18,678 bases of DNA from Chitinispirillaceae bacterium. GTDB lineage: Bacteria > Fibrobacterota > Chitinivibrionia > Chitinivibrionales > Chitinispirillaceae. Below the pieces are notes generated by a model. It had not been told where the DNA came from. It ran no database searches and saw only the letters and a list, made by a program, of their open reading frames with translations. Below, in pieces: positions 7,959-14,598 of this stretch; position 1 is the first letter of the stretch, and the number at the start of each line of letters is the position of its first letter. Location: contig JAFGOU010000084.1 of NCBI GenBank assembly GCA_016926315.1, positions 1 through 18,678 of the forward strand. Direction: 5' to 3'. A program made the position numbers and the translations under genes.

Positions 7959-8073
7959 GATGCAGGGAAAATAATTGGATACCGGTTTCAGGCGCCGTGA
8001 TGTATTATTTTAATTGCCTGAACGATATCGGTACGTACCTTTATACCTCCTTCTAGAAAGGGGACCTTTCGTT
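7959..8073. promoter_or_regulatory. Divergent intergenic region between polB and coiled-coil gene
   Basis: This 115-bp region must serve leftward polB and the rightward 8074 gene. Candidate rightward -10 elements are TATTAT (8003-8008) and TTTAAT (8009-8014), but no well-placed -35 hexamer matches either. It also holds the perfect palindrome GGTACGTACC (8030-8039). The start of polB has no clear Shine-Dalgarno. The region is AT-richer than its neighbours, as expected of a promoter, but individual elements are uncertain. Confidence 0.35.
8056..8070 (+). promoter_or_regulatory. Hairpin overlapping the ribosome-binding site of the 8074 gene
   Basis: GAAAGG (8056-8061) and CCTTTC (8065-8070) form a 6-bp stem with a 3-base loop. 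The arm and loop contain the AAGGGG Shine-Dalgarno that lies about 10 bases before the ATG at 8074. An overlapping alternative pairing, CCTT (8049-8052) with AAGG (8058-8061), is mutually exclusive with it. The geometry would allow folding to limit translation. Function is inferred only. Confidence 0.4.
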
Positions 8074-8424
8074 ATGGACACCATGTGGGAAAAGATCAAA
8101 AAAGGGCTTAAAGACGGCGCCACGCTATCCATGGAAAAGATCGAGGAGTACACCAAGATCGGAAAGCTTAAGGTCGAGGAAATTGCCGCAAAAAGGAAGA
8201 TTGCACGGAATTTCGTGGATATCGGCGAGAGAACGTTCGACCTCATAGAAGAGAACAAAGGCGCTTCGGTCGCCGGCGATCTGGCGATCAAAACCTCCAT
8301 GGAAAACATCAAGGCGCTCCGGCTGGAACTGATCGATCTTGACCGGAAGATCAGGGATATCCAGGAGGCGGCAAGGAAAAACAAGCCCGCAGCCGATGAA
8401 GAAGAGGAGATCACGGGTATTTAA
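8074..8424 (+). CDS. Small coiled-coil protein of unknown function
   Basis: This is a 116-residue, highly charged, probably all-helical cytoplasmic protein with no signal peptide or membrane segment. An amphipathic N-terminus (MDTMWEKIKKGLKDGA) is followed by a long heptad-like helix (about 20-62), a short break at NKGAS (61-65), a second helix (about 68-102), and an acidic tail (DEEEE, 108-112). The two-helix layout suggests an antiparallel hairpin or oligomer. I chose the ATG at 8074 because it has AAGGGG upstream. The in-frame TTG at 8014 would add a hydrophobic 20-residue stretch made of leader sequence. The gene lies 35 bp before the M23 peptidase gene on the same strand and may be co-transcribed with it. 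I do not recognise a family beyond 'hypothetical coiled-coil protein'. Confidence 0.72.
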   Translation: MDTMWEKIKKGLKDGATLSMEKIEEYTKIGKLKVEEIAAKRKIARNFVDIGERTFDLIEENKGASVAGDLAIKTSMENIKALRLELIDLDRKIRDIQEAARKNKPAADEEEEITGI

Positions 8425-8459
8425 TACGGCGATGCCGTCCGGTACCCGCGCCGGAAGAA

Positions 8460-9377
8460 ATGTTCAAAAAAAAATTCAATGGTAACGGAAAAGGGTATTC
8501 GCTCCTGTTTTTATCCCCGGAGGGGAAGCCCCTTAGGTCGATACCATTCAACGGTATCGTCTTCATTTTGCTGATCGTGGCAGTGGGGTGCGGTGTTGCC
8601 GCGCTGTTCATTCCATCGGACATGCTGCGCGTCCGGGACGATGAGGGATTTAAAAAGCTCCATCTTTTTGAACAGAACCGTTTGCTGCAGGAACGGATTG
8701 CCGCGGTTTTGCCCCTCATAAAAAACGGTGAAGAGCAGATCGGTGCGCTTGACCGCAAGAAGGAGCGCGTTACCACCCTGATGGGAGGCAAAAAAACGGG
8801 CCATGTCACCGCGCCGAAGCCCGCCCGCTCGTATGCCGACCGGTTGCAGAATGATCCGGAAAAACTCCTCAGAGAGGTCACACGATGGGAATCGGTTTTT
8901 CTCGCGTTCACCTCCGGCATGGAAAACGGCTGCCTTTTTGATACGGTGCCGGTTTGCAGGCCGGTTGAGGCGGATGCCGCAATCACCCTGCCTTTCGGCA
9001 AAGTCAACGATCCGTTTTCAAACCGGATGAAATGGCATTATGGCATCGATTACGCTGCGCCGCCTGGAACCGGGGTCATTGCCACTGCTGTTGGGCAGGT
9101 CGTCCGTGTTGAAAACAGCACCGACTGGGGACGGCGGGTTATTATCAGGCATGGCAGGGGCATGAGCACCAGGTATGCCCACCTTGCGAGCGTCGCGGTC
9201 CGCCAGGGGCAGAAGGTGGAACGGGGAACGGTGATCGGCACCATCGGCAGCTCGGGTCTTGCCAGCGGACCGCACGTCCACTATGAACTCTGGCATAACG
9301 ACCGCCCGGTCGATCCGGAAAGGTACTATTTCCCTTTTGCCGATGCGGGTGCGGCGGCGCGTCTGCGGGGTAACTAG
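8460..9377 (+). CDS. Membrane-anchored M23 family metallopeptidase (LytM-type)
   Basis: This 305-residue peptidoglycan hydrolase-type protein has a short cytoplasmic N-terminus and one membrane helix (about 32-50). A coiled-coil stalk follows (about 60-108), and a LytM/M23 domain occupies about 175-290. The zinc ligands and catalytic residues of the family are visible: HxxxD in WHYGIDYAAP (H193, D197), YAHL (H241) and HVH (H272, H274). All appear intact, so it could cleave peptide cross-links in the periplasm. It could also, like many family members, act in envelope division or morphogenesis. The start has GGAAG only three bases before the ATG. Codons 3-5 form a run of nine A residues just after the start. 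Its stop lies 18 bp from the stop of the convergent kinase gene, with no obvious terminator between them. Confidence 0.9.
   Translation: MFKKKFNGNGKGYSLLFLSPEGKPLRSIPFNGIVFILLIVAVGCGVAALFIPSDMLRVRDDEGFKKLHLFEQNRLLQERIAAVLPLIKNGEEQIGALDRKKERVTTLMGGKKTGHVTAPKPARSYADRLQNDPEKLLREVTRWESVFLAFTSGMENGCLFDTVPVCRPVEADAAITLPFGKVNDPFSNRMKWHYGIDYAAPPGTGVIATAVGQVVRVENSTDWGRRVIIRHGRGMSTRYAHLASVAVRQGQKVERGTVIGTIGSSGLASGPHVHYELWHNDRPVDPERYYFPFADAGAAARLRGN
8466..8474. repeat. Nine-base A homopolymer at codons 3-5 of the M23 peptidase gene
   Basis: Nine consecutive A residues directly follow the second codon (TTC). They encode Lys-Lys-Lys. Slippage here would shift the frame at the very start of the protein. 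Confidence 0.95.
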
Positions 9378-9395
9378 TCGCCGACACGGGCAGGA

Positions 9396-10541
9396 TCACT
9401 TTAAAAACAGCGCGGCGAGGACGCCGGCGCCAACGGCTCCGGCGATGCCGAGCGTAATCAACCAGTAGAGACGTGACGACGCGACCGGTTTTGCCGCCGG
9501 CATTCTCGGCAGGGTTTTCGATTTTTTAAGGTTGACCATGGTGAGACTTGCCGGATTTGCCATGAAACGGGTGATGATATCCGCCGGCGCCCGGTCGGTG
9601 ATCTCATGGAGCGCCGAGAAGAGCGCTTCGCCAAGGTTAGCGGCGCAGGAAAAACGGTCGTCGGGATTGAGCGCCAGGCAGCGGTCGATGATCCGTGTAA
9701 GCGACGGGGTCACGGCAACGCCGTGGGAAGCGAGCGGTTCGTATTCACCCTTCATTTTTTTCGCCACCAGATCCTGAAGGGATTTATGCGGGAATGCGCG
9801 GCTGCCGGCAATCATTTCATAGAGCACGGTGCCGAGGGAAAAAAGATCGCTGCGGCAGTCGAGCGCGGTGCCGTTAAGCTGTTCCGGCGAGAGGTAGATG
9901 AGGGTGCCAACGATTTTCGCCCCCACGGTATGAAGGCTGACCTCGCTCGGTCGTGCGACCCCGAAATCCATGAGTTTCACCAGACCGTCCTTTGCGACCA
10001 CGATATTGTCCGGTTTGATGTCGCGGTGGATGAGGCCGCGATAGACCTTCCCGTACAGGGTATAATCCTTGACGTGAGCGTATTGCAGCGCCTGGGAGAC
10101 GAAGTATGACACCGAGAGGGCGACGGTAATCGGCAGGCGCTGGTGCTCAATGATGAGGTTTTTGACCGAGGTTCCCTCGACGAACTCCATTTCGATAAAA
10201 GGGATCTGCTGGTTGATGTAGCCGATGTTGTGAATCTCGACGATGTTGGGGTGGTTGATGTCGGCAAGGATCTTCGCTTCGGTCAAAAAACGCTCCTTGC
10301 TTTCCCGATGAAACGCTTTTTTAAGCACCTTGACCGCCCGCACCACTTCGAGACCCTCATGCCACACCTTATAGACGTTCGCCATTCCGCCCTCGCCCAC
10401 CTGCAGCTCGATCCGGTTCGGTCCGATCTTGTCGCCGACTCCGGGCATCGGCTGTTCCTGATACGGATTCTGGATCTGCCCGCCGACCCGAAGCCGCTGC
10501 TGGTCCGGATTTACATTCTGGGGAGTACCGGGTGAGTTCAT
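9396..10541 (-). CDS. Hanks-type Ser/Thr protein kinase, tail-anchored
   Basis: This 381-residue kinase has all core motifs: glycine loop GEGGMANVYK (49-58), catalytic Lys in AVKVLKK (K71), the helix C Glu (E88), HRDIKPDN (172-179), DFG (192-194) and SPEQL (218-222). The catalytic domain spans about 43-310. A short linker follows, and a single C-terminal membrane helix (about 358-380) ends one residue before the stop. There is thus no extracytoplasmic PASTA or other sensor domain. About 35 disordered, Gln/Pro-rich residues precede the kinase domain, and a small insertion (KDYTLYGKVYRG) comes before HRD. The ATG at 10539-10541 has GAGGAAAG six bases upstream. An upstream ATG (10566-10568) would add nine residues but has no such site. 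The gene is divergent from the GT9 gene. Substrates are unknown. Confidence 0.93.
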   Translation of the reverse strand: MNSPGTPQNVNPDQQRLRVGGQIQNPYQEQPMPGVGDKIGPNRIELQVGEGGMANVYKVWHEGLEVVRAVKVLKKAFHRESKERFLTEAKILADINHPNIVEIHNIGYINQQIPFIEMEFVEGTSVKNLIIEHQRLPITVALSVSYFVSQALQYAHVKDYTLYGKVYRGLIHRDIKPDNIVVAKDGLVKLMDFGVARPSEVSLHTVGAKIVGTLIYLSPEQLNGTALDCRSDLFSLGTVLYEMIAGSRAFPHKSLQDLVAKKMKGEYEPLASHGVAVTPSLTRIIDRCLALNPDDRFSCAANLGEALFSALHEITDRAPADIITRFMANPASLTMVNLKKSKTLPRMPAAKPVASSRLYWLITLGIAGAVGAGVLAALFLK

Positions 10542-10669
10542 AGGTCGCTTTCCTCGAAAGAGGAACATCAGCTATTTTTGTACCTGGCCGGCGCAACCAG
10601 TCACGGTAAAAAATATATTGCGCTCCCGGCGCATGTCGCCGGTCGAAAGCAGGGCCGTCGGCGATCACC
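10542..10669. promoter_or_regulatory. Divergent region between kinase and GT9 genes, with leader hairpin
   Basis: This 128-bp region must supply the start signals of both flanking genes. An AT-rich patch (10607-10619, including TATATT) is a possible -10 region for the rightward gene, without a clear -35. A strong 6-bp hairpin with a 5-base loop (CCGGCG 10626-10631, CGCCGG 10637-10642) sits in the predicted leader of the GT9 gene. No T-run follows it, so it is not a typical terminator. Confidence 0.35.
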
Positions 10670-11668
10670 ATGAATATACTTGTCATCCGTTTCACCTCGC
10701 TGGGGGATGTTGTCCTGGTTACCGCCCTGTTTTCGTATCTGGCGGAACGCTATCCGGATGCGGGTATCACCTTTATCACCTCACCGGAATACGCGCCGCT
10801 TTTTCATGACGACCGAAGACTTCAGAGAACGCTTGTCGTCGCCGACGTTGACGATGGCGTGAAAGGCGGACCATGGGACCTGGTGGTTGACCTCCAGAAC
10901 AACCGGCGGAGCCGGAGGCTTGTCGCAACGCTTCGTTCGCGACCGCGGGTCGGCCGCTTTGATAAGATGCATTTGGCACGGTGGGCCCTGCTGGCCCTGC
11001 GACTGAATATCGACGATCATTCCCGGCACGTGGCGGCCCGCTATATCGCCGCCGCGGCGGAAGGAAGCGACCAGCCGGTACCGCCTTCACCCCGCCTCTT
11101 TTTTTCCGAAGAGTGCCGCAACCGCCCCATTGCGTGGTACCGGGAGCAGACCGACGATCTGTCGCGGCCGTCGATCGCGCTTTTCCCGTTCAGTGCCTGG
11201 AAGAACAAGGAGTGGCCGCTATTGGGATACAGAAGCGTGGGCGGCTATTTTCTCGCCAAGGGATGGAACGTGGCGATTTTCGGCAGTTCTCTCGAAGCGG
11301 CCAGGGCCGAAGTGCTCAGCAAGGCAATCGGGAGCCGGTGTGTTTCAACTGCCGGGAAGCTCTCCCTGCATGAGTGCGGCGCTCTGCTCACCCATTTTTC
11401 TCTGGCGCTTGGAAACGATACCGGTCTTGCGCATCTGGCCCGGGCGGCCGGCGTGAAGACCGGCATACTGTTCGGACCGACCACCCGCCAATTCGGATTT
11501 TATCCCTATGGCGAACCGCCCTCAATGGTTTTTGAAAAGGAACTCTTCTGCCGTCCCTGTCATGCCCATGGCGGCAACCGGTGCCTGCGGCTGACCCGGC
11601 CCTGCATGCGGTCGATTGATGATCGGGAGGTTGTCAACGGTCTGGAAAGACTCCTGCAATCAGGATAA
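10670..11668 (+). CDS. Family 9 glycosyltransferase (heptosyltransferase-like)
   Basis: This 332-residue cytoplasmic GT-B enzyme resembles the ADP-heptose:LPS heptosyltransferases (WaaC/WaaF group). The N-terminus ILVIRFTSLGDVVLVTAL (3-20) is the usual acceptor-side signature. The donor-binding domain shows LGNDTGLAHLARAAG (247-261) and LFGPTTRQFGFYPY (267-280). A C-terminal cysteine cluster (C294, C297, C305, C312) is typical of the family. It probably adds a sugar to the lipid A core, or to a related envelope glycan, at the inner face of the cytoplasmic membrane. The exact donor cannot be read from the sequence, so no gene symbol is given. It stands alone rather than in an LPS cluster. The ribosome-binding site is weak. 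A 97-bp gap follows, holding the palindrome GCATCGATGC (11673-11682). Confidence 0.9.
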   Translation: MNILVIRFTSLGDVVLVTALFSYLAERYPDAGITFITSPEYAPLFHDDRRLQRTLVVADVDDGVKGGPWDLVVDLQNNRRSRRLVATLRSRPRVGRFDKMHLARWALLALRLNIDDHSRHVAARYIAAAAEGSDQPVPPSPRLFFSEECRNRPIAWYREQTDDLSRPSIALFPFSAWKNKEWPLLGYRSVGGYFLAKGWNVAIFGSSLEAARAEVLSKAIGSRCVSTAGKLSLHECGALLTHFSLALGNDTGLAHLARAAGVKTGILFGPTTRQFGFYPYGEPPSMVFEKELFCRPCHAHGGNRCLRLTRPCMRSIDDREVVNGLERLLQSG

Positions 11669-11765
11669 CCCGGCATCGATGCGGTAATAATATCGGGTCT
11701 GATCGGCTGAATTGAATTATTTTTGAACGGTTGGAAGAGTGCAGCGTTTCCACGCAGAAGGTATA

Positions 11766-12122
11766 ATGGCGGATATGTTCCTCAGGGTATCAGCGGTTTT
11801 CTTCCTGTTGATCGCAGCCGGCCTGTGCGCGGCCGCCACACCCGAACAACAGGCATCATATTTTGCCGGAATCGCCGTTCTCTCTGCACGGAGTGATCTG
11901 CCGGATTCGATAAAGGCGGCGCGGTACCGCGACCTTGAAAGAATAAGCGGCATGACCGCGGCAGAGGCGCGGACGTATCTTGCCGCCGTGCGTAACAGGC
12001 CCGAAGAGTGGCGCGCGCTGTACGATCGTATCATGGTGCTTATAAGCGAATCGCCGTCGCCCCGGAAAGCACCCGTTCCGGGAAGTGACACCCTTTTCCC
12101 CCGATCCCGAAAAAGGAGATGA
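11766..12122 (+). CDS. Small exported protein of unknown function
   Basis: This 118-residue protein has an N-terminal signal peptide: FLRVSAVFFLLIAAGLCAAATP, with likely cleavage near CAAA-TP. Cys at the end of the hydrophobic stretch (GLC) could also fit a loose lipobox, but LIAAGLC is not a convincing one. The mature part is a short helical domain (EQQASYFAGI...AARYRDLERISGMTAAEARTYLAAVRNRPEEWRALYDRIM) with a basic C-terminal tail (PRSRKRR). I chose the ATG at 11766 because AGAAGG lies five bases upstream. The earlier in-frame start at 11739 adds nine residues before the signal. Its last codons contain the AAGGAG that serves the thioredoxin gene, three bases downstream, which suggests translational coupling. 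I recognise no family. Confidence 0.7.
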   Translation: MADMFLRVSAVFFLLIAAGLCAAATPEQQASYFAGIAVLSARSDLPDSIKAARYRDLERISGMTAAEARTYLAAVRNRPEEWRALYDRIMVLISESPSPRKAPVPGSDTLFPRSRKRR

Positions 12123-12125
12123 ACC

Positions 12126-12458
12126 ATGTCCGAAGGGTTGAAAGAATTTACAGATGATAACTTTGCCGCGGAAGCGCTCGGGAATTTCCTGCCGGTGGTC
12201 GTGGATTTCTGGGCGGAGTGGTGCGGACCCTGCAAAATGCTTACCCCGATCATCACGAAATGCGCGGCGGAATTCGGCGGAAAAGTGGTGATCGGAAAGC
12301 TCGACGTCGACAAAAACCCCCAGACCGCCGCTCGCTACGCGATCAACAGCATTCCGTCCCTCCTGTTTATTCAAAACGGGAAGGTGGCCGAGCAGCATAC
12401 CGGTCTTCTGGCGGAGAAACCGCTCGGTGAAAAGATCAAACGGGTTTTTAATCTTTAA
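12126..12458 (+). CDS. trxA: Thioredoxin
   Basis: This is a 110-residue classical thioredoxin that reduces protein disulfides in the cytoplasm. The active site is WCGPC (32-36), preceded by VVVDFWAEW, and the cis-proline is in NSIPSLLF (P77). Length and motifs match canonical TrxA. No signal peptide is present. AAGGAG (12113-12118) lies seven bases before the ATG, inside the end of the upstream exported-protein gene. The radical SAM gene starts 10 bases after its stop. The placement suggests a three-gene transcription unit. Whether this thioredoxin serves the neighbouring enzyme or is the general housekeeping protein cannot be told from the sequence. Confidence 0.95.
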   Translation: MSEGLKEFTDDNFAAEALGNFLPVVVDFWAEWCGPCKMLTPIITKCAAEFGGKVVIGKLDVDKNPQTAARYAINSIPSLLFIQNGKVAEQHTGLLAEKPLGEKIKRVFNL

Positions 12459-12468
12459 ATCGGCCGCC

Positions 12469-13941
12469 ATGAAGATCCTGACGCTGAATCCGCCTTTTCT
12501 GCCGAAGTTTTCCCGGGAGTCGCGCTCCCCGGCGGTGAGCAAGAGCGGGACGCTCTATTACCCGATGTGGCTCGCGTATGCGACCGGGTATCTTGAAAAG
12601 GCTGGTCATGAGGTGCTGCTTCTTGACGCTTCCGCAACGGGTTTGTCGCTTGAACAGACGGTGGAACGCGCAAAGGCGCATCAGCCGGCGCTCGCGATAC
12701 TCGATACCTCGACCCCGAGTATTTACAACGACATTGCCGTCGGCAAGGCGCTTAAGAGCGCGCTTCCGTCCCTTTTCGTGGTTTTGGTCGGCGTCCATGT
12801 GTCCGCGCTTCCAACCGAAACGCTGGAGAGCGATCCCGGGATCGACGCGGTCGCTTTTGGCGAATACGATGCGACCCTTCGTGAACTGGCGGCTGCGCTT
12901 TCGCAGAAGGGGCGGAGCGACGAATCGCTTGGCCACATAGCCGGACTGGCTTTCCGCTCCTCAAAGGGAACGGTCGTTAAAAATGCCGTCAGGCCTTTCA
13001 TCGAAAATCTCGACGACATCCCTCCGGTCAGCGAGGTGTACAAAAAACACCTTGATATCCGCCCCTATTTTTATGGTCACAGCCGCTATCCACTTATCGT
13101 GCTGGTTACCGGGCGCGGCTGTCCGTTCCACTGCACCTATTGCGTCATACCGCAGACCCTTATGGGGCATCGTTACCGCAAACGGTCCAATGGCGCCATT
13201 GTCGAGGAGTTCCGGTATATAGCGGAACGGTTTTCCGGTATCAGGGAGATCATGATCGAGGACGATACCCTGACCGCGGACCGGAACCGGTGCCGGGAGC
13301 TTTCAGAGGCGCTCATCGCGGCAGGTGCCTGCCGCATTCCCTGGTCCGCGAATTCGCGCGCCGATATCGATTACAATACGCTGCGCATCATGAAAAAAGC
13401 CGGTTGCCGGCTCCTTTGCGTTGGTTTCGAAAGCGGCGACCAGCGCATTCTCGACAACATCAAAAAATCAATTACGCTCGAAAAAATACGGCAATTTGTC
13501 AAGGATGCCCGGCGCGCCGGCATCCTGGTCCACGGCTGTTTCATGGTCGGGAACCGCGGGGAGACCCGGGAGACGCTTGCCGCGACGCTTGCCTTCGCGA
13601 AAGAGCTCAACCCGGACACGGCCCAGTTTTTTCCCATCATGGTGTATCCGGGCACCGAGGACTACCGGTTTTTCGGAGAAAAGGGCTGGATTGTCTCTGG
13701 GGATTTCCGGAAATGGCTCACCGAAGAGGGGTTGCATTCGTCGGTGGTGTCGCTCCCGGATATCACCTACGAAGAGCTGGTCGCTTTTTGTGACAATGCC
13801 CGCAGGGAGTTTTATCTGCGGCCGCGCTATATTTTCGCCAAAGGCGTCCAGGCTTTTTCCCATCCCGGAGAGATACGACGGCTCATTAAAGGCGCTGCGA
13901 ACCTGTTCCGGTATCTTTTTGCGCCCTCCATCAGGAAATGA
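12469..13941 (+). CDS. B12-binding-type radical SAM protein
   Basis: This 490-residue enzyme has two domains. The N-terminal ~150 residues form a Rossmann-like cobalamin-binding-type domain (MKILTLNPPF; the GTLYYPMWLAYATGYLEKAGHEVLLLDA segment begins at about 27). It shows no classical DxHxxG cobalamin motif, as is common in this class. The radical SAM core follows with CPFHCTYC (C218, C222, C225 bind the 4Fe-4S cluster), MIEDDTLTADR and a GFESGDQRIL segment. The sequence opening NPPFLPKFSRESRSP is shared by uncharacterised BchE-like proteins, sometimes seen near envelope glycan genes. A methyltransferase or ring-forming reaction is possible, but the substrate is unknown. I chose the ATG at 12469. 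A GTG at 12427 would overlap the thioredoxin gene and add 14 atypical residues. Confidence 0.9.
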   Translation: MKILTLNPPFLPKFSRESRSPAVSKSGTLYYPMWLAYATGYLEKAGHEVLLLDASATGLSLEQTVERAKAHQPALAILDTSTPSIYNDIAVGKALKSALPSLFVVLVGVHVSALPTETLESDPGIDAVAFGEYDATLRELAAALSQKGRSDESLGHIAGLAFRSSKGTVVKNAVRPFIENLDDIPPVSEVYKKHLDIRPYFYGHSRYPLIVLVTGRGCPFHCTYCVIPQTLMGHRYRKRSNGAIVEEFRYIAERFSGIREIMIEDDTLTADRNRCRELSEALIAAGACRIPWSANSRADIDYNTLRIMKKAGCRLLCVGFESGDQRILDNIKKSITLEKIRQFVKDARRAGILVHGCFMVGNRGETRETLAATLAFAKELNPDTAQFFPIMVYPGTEDYRFFGEKGWIVSGDFRKWLTEEGLHSSVVSLPDITYEELVAFCDNARREFYLRPRYIFAKGVQAFSHPGEIRRLIKGAANLFRYLFAPSIRK

Positions 13942-13943
13942 CC

Positions 13944-13979
13944 GGCGCTGTCCGGGTTGGTATCTTTTCGGCAGGCGCC
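13944..13979 (+). terminator. Possible weak terminator after radical SAM gene
   Basis: GGCGCT (13944-13949) pairs with GGCGCC (13974-13979), with one G-T pair. A further CCG/CGG pairing (13952-13954 with 13969-13971) lies inside. The hairpin begins two bases after the stop codon and is followed by the T-rich stretch 13980-13991, which is interrupted by A residues. It may end transcription weakly. Confidence 0.35.
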
Positions 13980-13983
13980 GTAG

Positions 13984-14046
13984 TATATTTTATCCCCAGA
14001 GAGTCCGGGATTCCCGGTTGTATGATGTAAAACGCAAGGAGAGCCC
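13984..14046 (+). promoter_or_regulatory. Possible leader of the flavin-reductase-like gene
   Basis: A TATATT hexamer (13984-13989) could be a -10 element, but no -35 at standard spacing is evident. A small hairpin (CCGGG 14005-14009, CCCGG 14013-14017) and a GGAG Shine-Dalgarno (14038-14041) follow before the ATG at 14047. Confidence 0.25.
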
Positions 14047-14568
14047 ATGCAGCATATCGATTACCTCTCGACCGCCGACCGCAGCATGCGGCAGATTGAA
14101 AAAGGCGCCTTTTTAACGGTCCTGGCCGGTGACCGGACGAACGTGATGACCATCGGCTGGGCGTCGATCGGTTTTATCTGGGGTCGGCCGATGATGACCG
14201 TCCTGGTGCGTAAATCGCGGTATACCTGGAGTATCATCGAGCGTGCCGTTGATTTTACCGTTTCCGTCCCGTTCTGTGATATGCAGAAGGAGCTTGAGAT
14301 TTGCGGCGCGCAGACGGGAAGGAAGGTGAACAAACTCGAAAAAAGCGGGCTGGAATTTATTCCTGCCGAAAAAGTCAAGACGCCGATCATCAATCTCCCG
14401 GGCATTCATTACGAATGCCGGATCGTCTATAAAACAGCGCTGGATCCGGCGTCCCTTATCGAGTCGTACAAACACCTGTATCCCGAAAAGGATTTCCATA
14501 CCCTTTATTTCGGCGAAATCGTTTACTGCTACTCCTCCGAAAAAGAAAATAAAAAGAGGCGGGGATGA
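14047..14568 (+). CDS. Flavin reductase family protein (FMN-binding split barrel)
   Basis: This 173-residue protein resembles flavoredoxin and flavin-reductase-like proteins, which form dimeric split-barrel folds binding FMN. Typical features are GAFLTVLAGDRTNVMTIGW near the N-terminus, then GFIWGRPMMTVLVRKSRYTW and a FTVSVP strand. A hydrophobic core segment (LPGIHYECRIVYKTALD) follows, and HTLYFGEIVYCY closes the fold. Such proteins transfer electrons or reduce flavin for partner enzymes in the cytoplasm. The partner is not apparent here, although the thioredoxin and radical SAM genes lie just upstream. GGAG is placed five bases before the ATG. The TGA stop lies within the left arm of a hairpin shared with the convergent gene. 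The C-terminal EKENKKRRG is a short, basic, probably disordered tail. Confidence 0.88.
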   Translation: MQHIDYLSTADRSMRQIEKGAFLTVLAGDRTNVMTIGWASIGFIWGRPMMTVLVRKSRYTWSIIERAVDFTVSVPFCDMQKELEICGAQTGRKVNKLEKSGLEFIPAEKVKTPIINLPGIHYECRIVYKTALDPASLIESYKHLYPEKDFHTLYFGEIVYCYSSEKENKKRRG

Positions 14569-14598
14569 AAAACGGCCTTATTCGCGGCTGTTTTTCAT
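14565..14598. terminator. Bidirectional intrinsic terminator between convergent genes
   Basis: The 13-base arms ATGAAAAACGGCC (14565-14577) and GGCTGTTTTTCAT (14586-14598) pair fully, with one G-T wobble, around an 8-base loop. The A- and T-tracts in the arms give a U-rich exit on either strand. The hairpin contains the TGA stop of the flavin-reductase-like gene (14566-14568) and, in its loop, the stop of the opposing gene (14578-14580). Confidence 0.78.

Noticed and set aside
8014..8073. TTG-initiated 20-residue N-terminal extension of the coiled-coil protein
   Set aside because: It covers the leader, including the hairpin and Shine-Dalgarno. The ATG at 8074 is correctly spaced from that site.
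7959..8073. Possible LexA box before polB (GATATCGTTC region)
   Set aside because: It matches none of the known LexA consensus forms I could compare (E. coli, Bacillus, alphaproteobacterial, Leptospira).
11763..11768. Perfect TATAAT hexamer
   Set aside because: It overlaps the ATG of the exported-protein gene and has no -35 at proper spacing, so transcription from it would start inside the gene.
12427..12468. GTG start adding 14 residues to the radical SAM protein
   Set aside because: The extension overlaps the end of thioredoxin, and the family normally begins at the MKILTLNPP segment.
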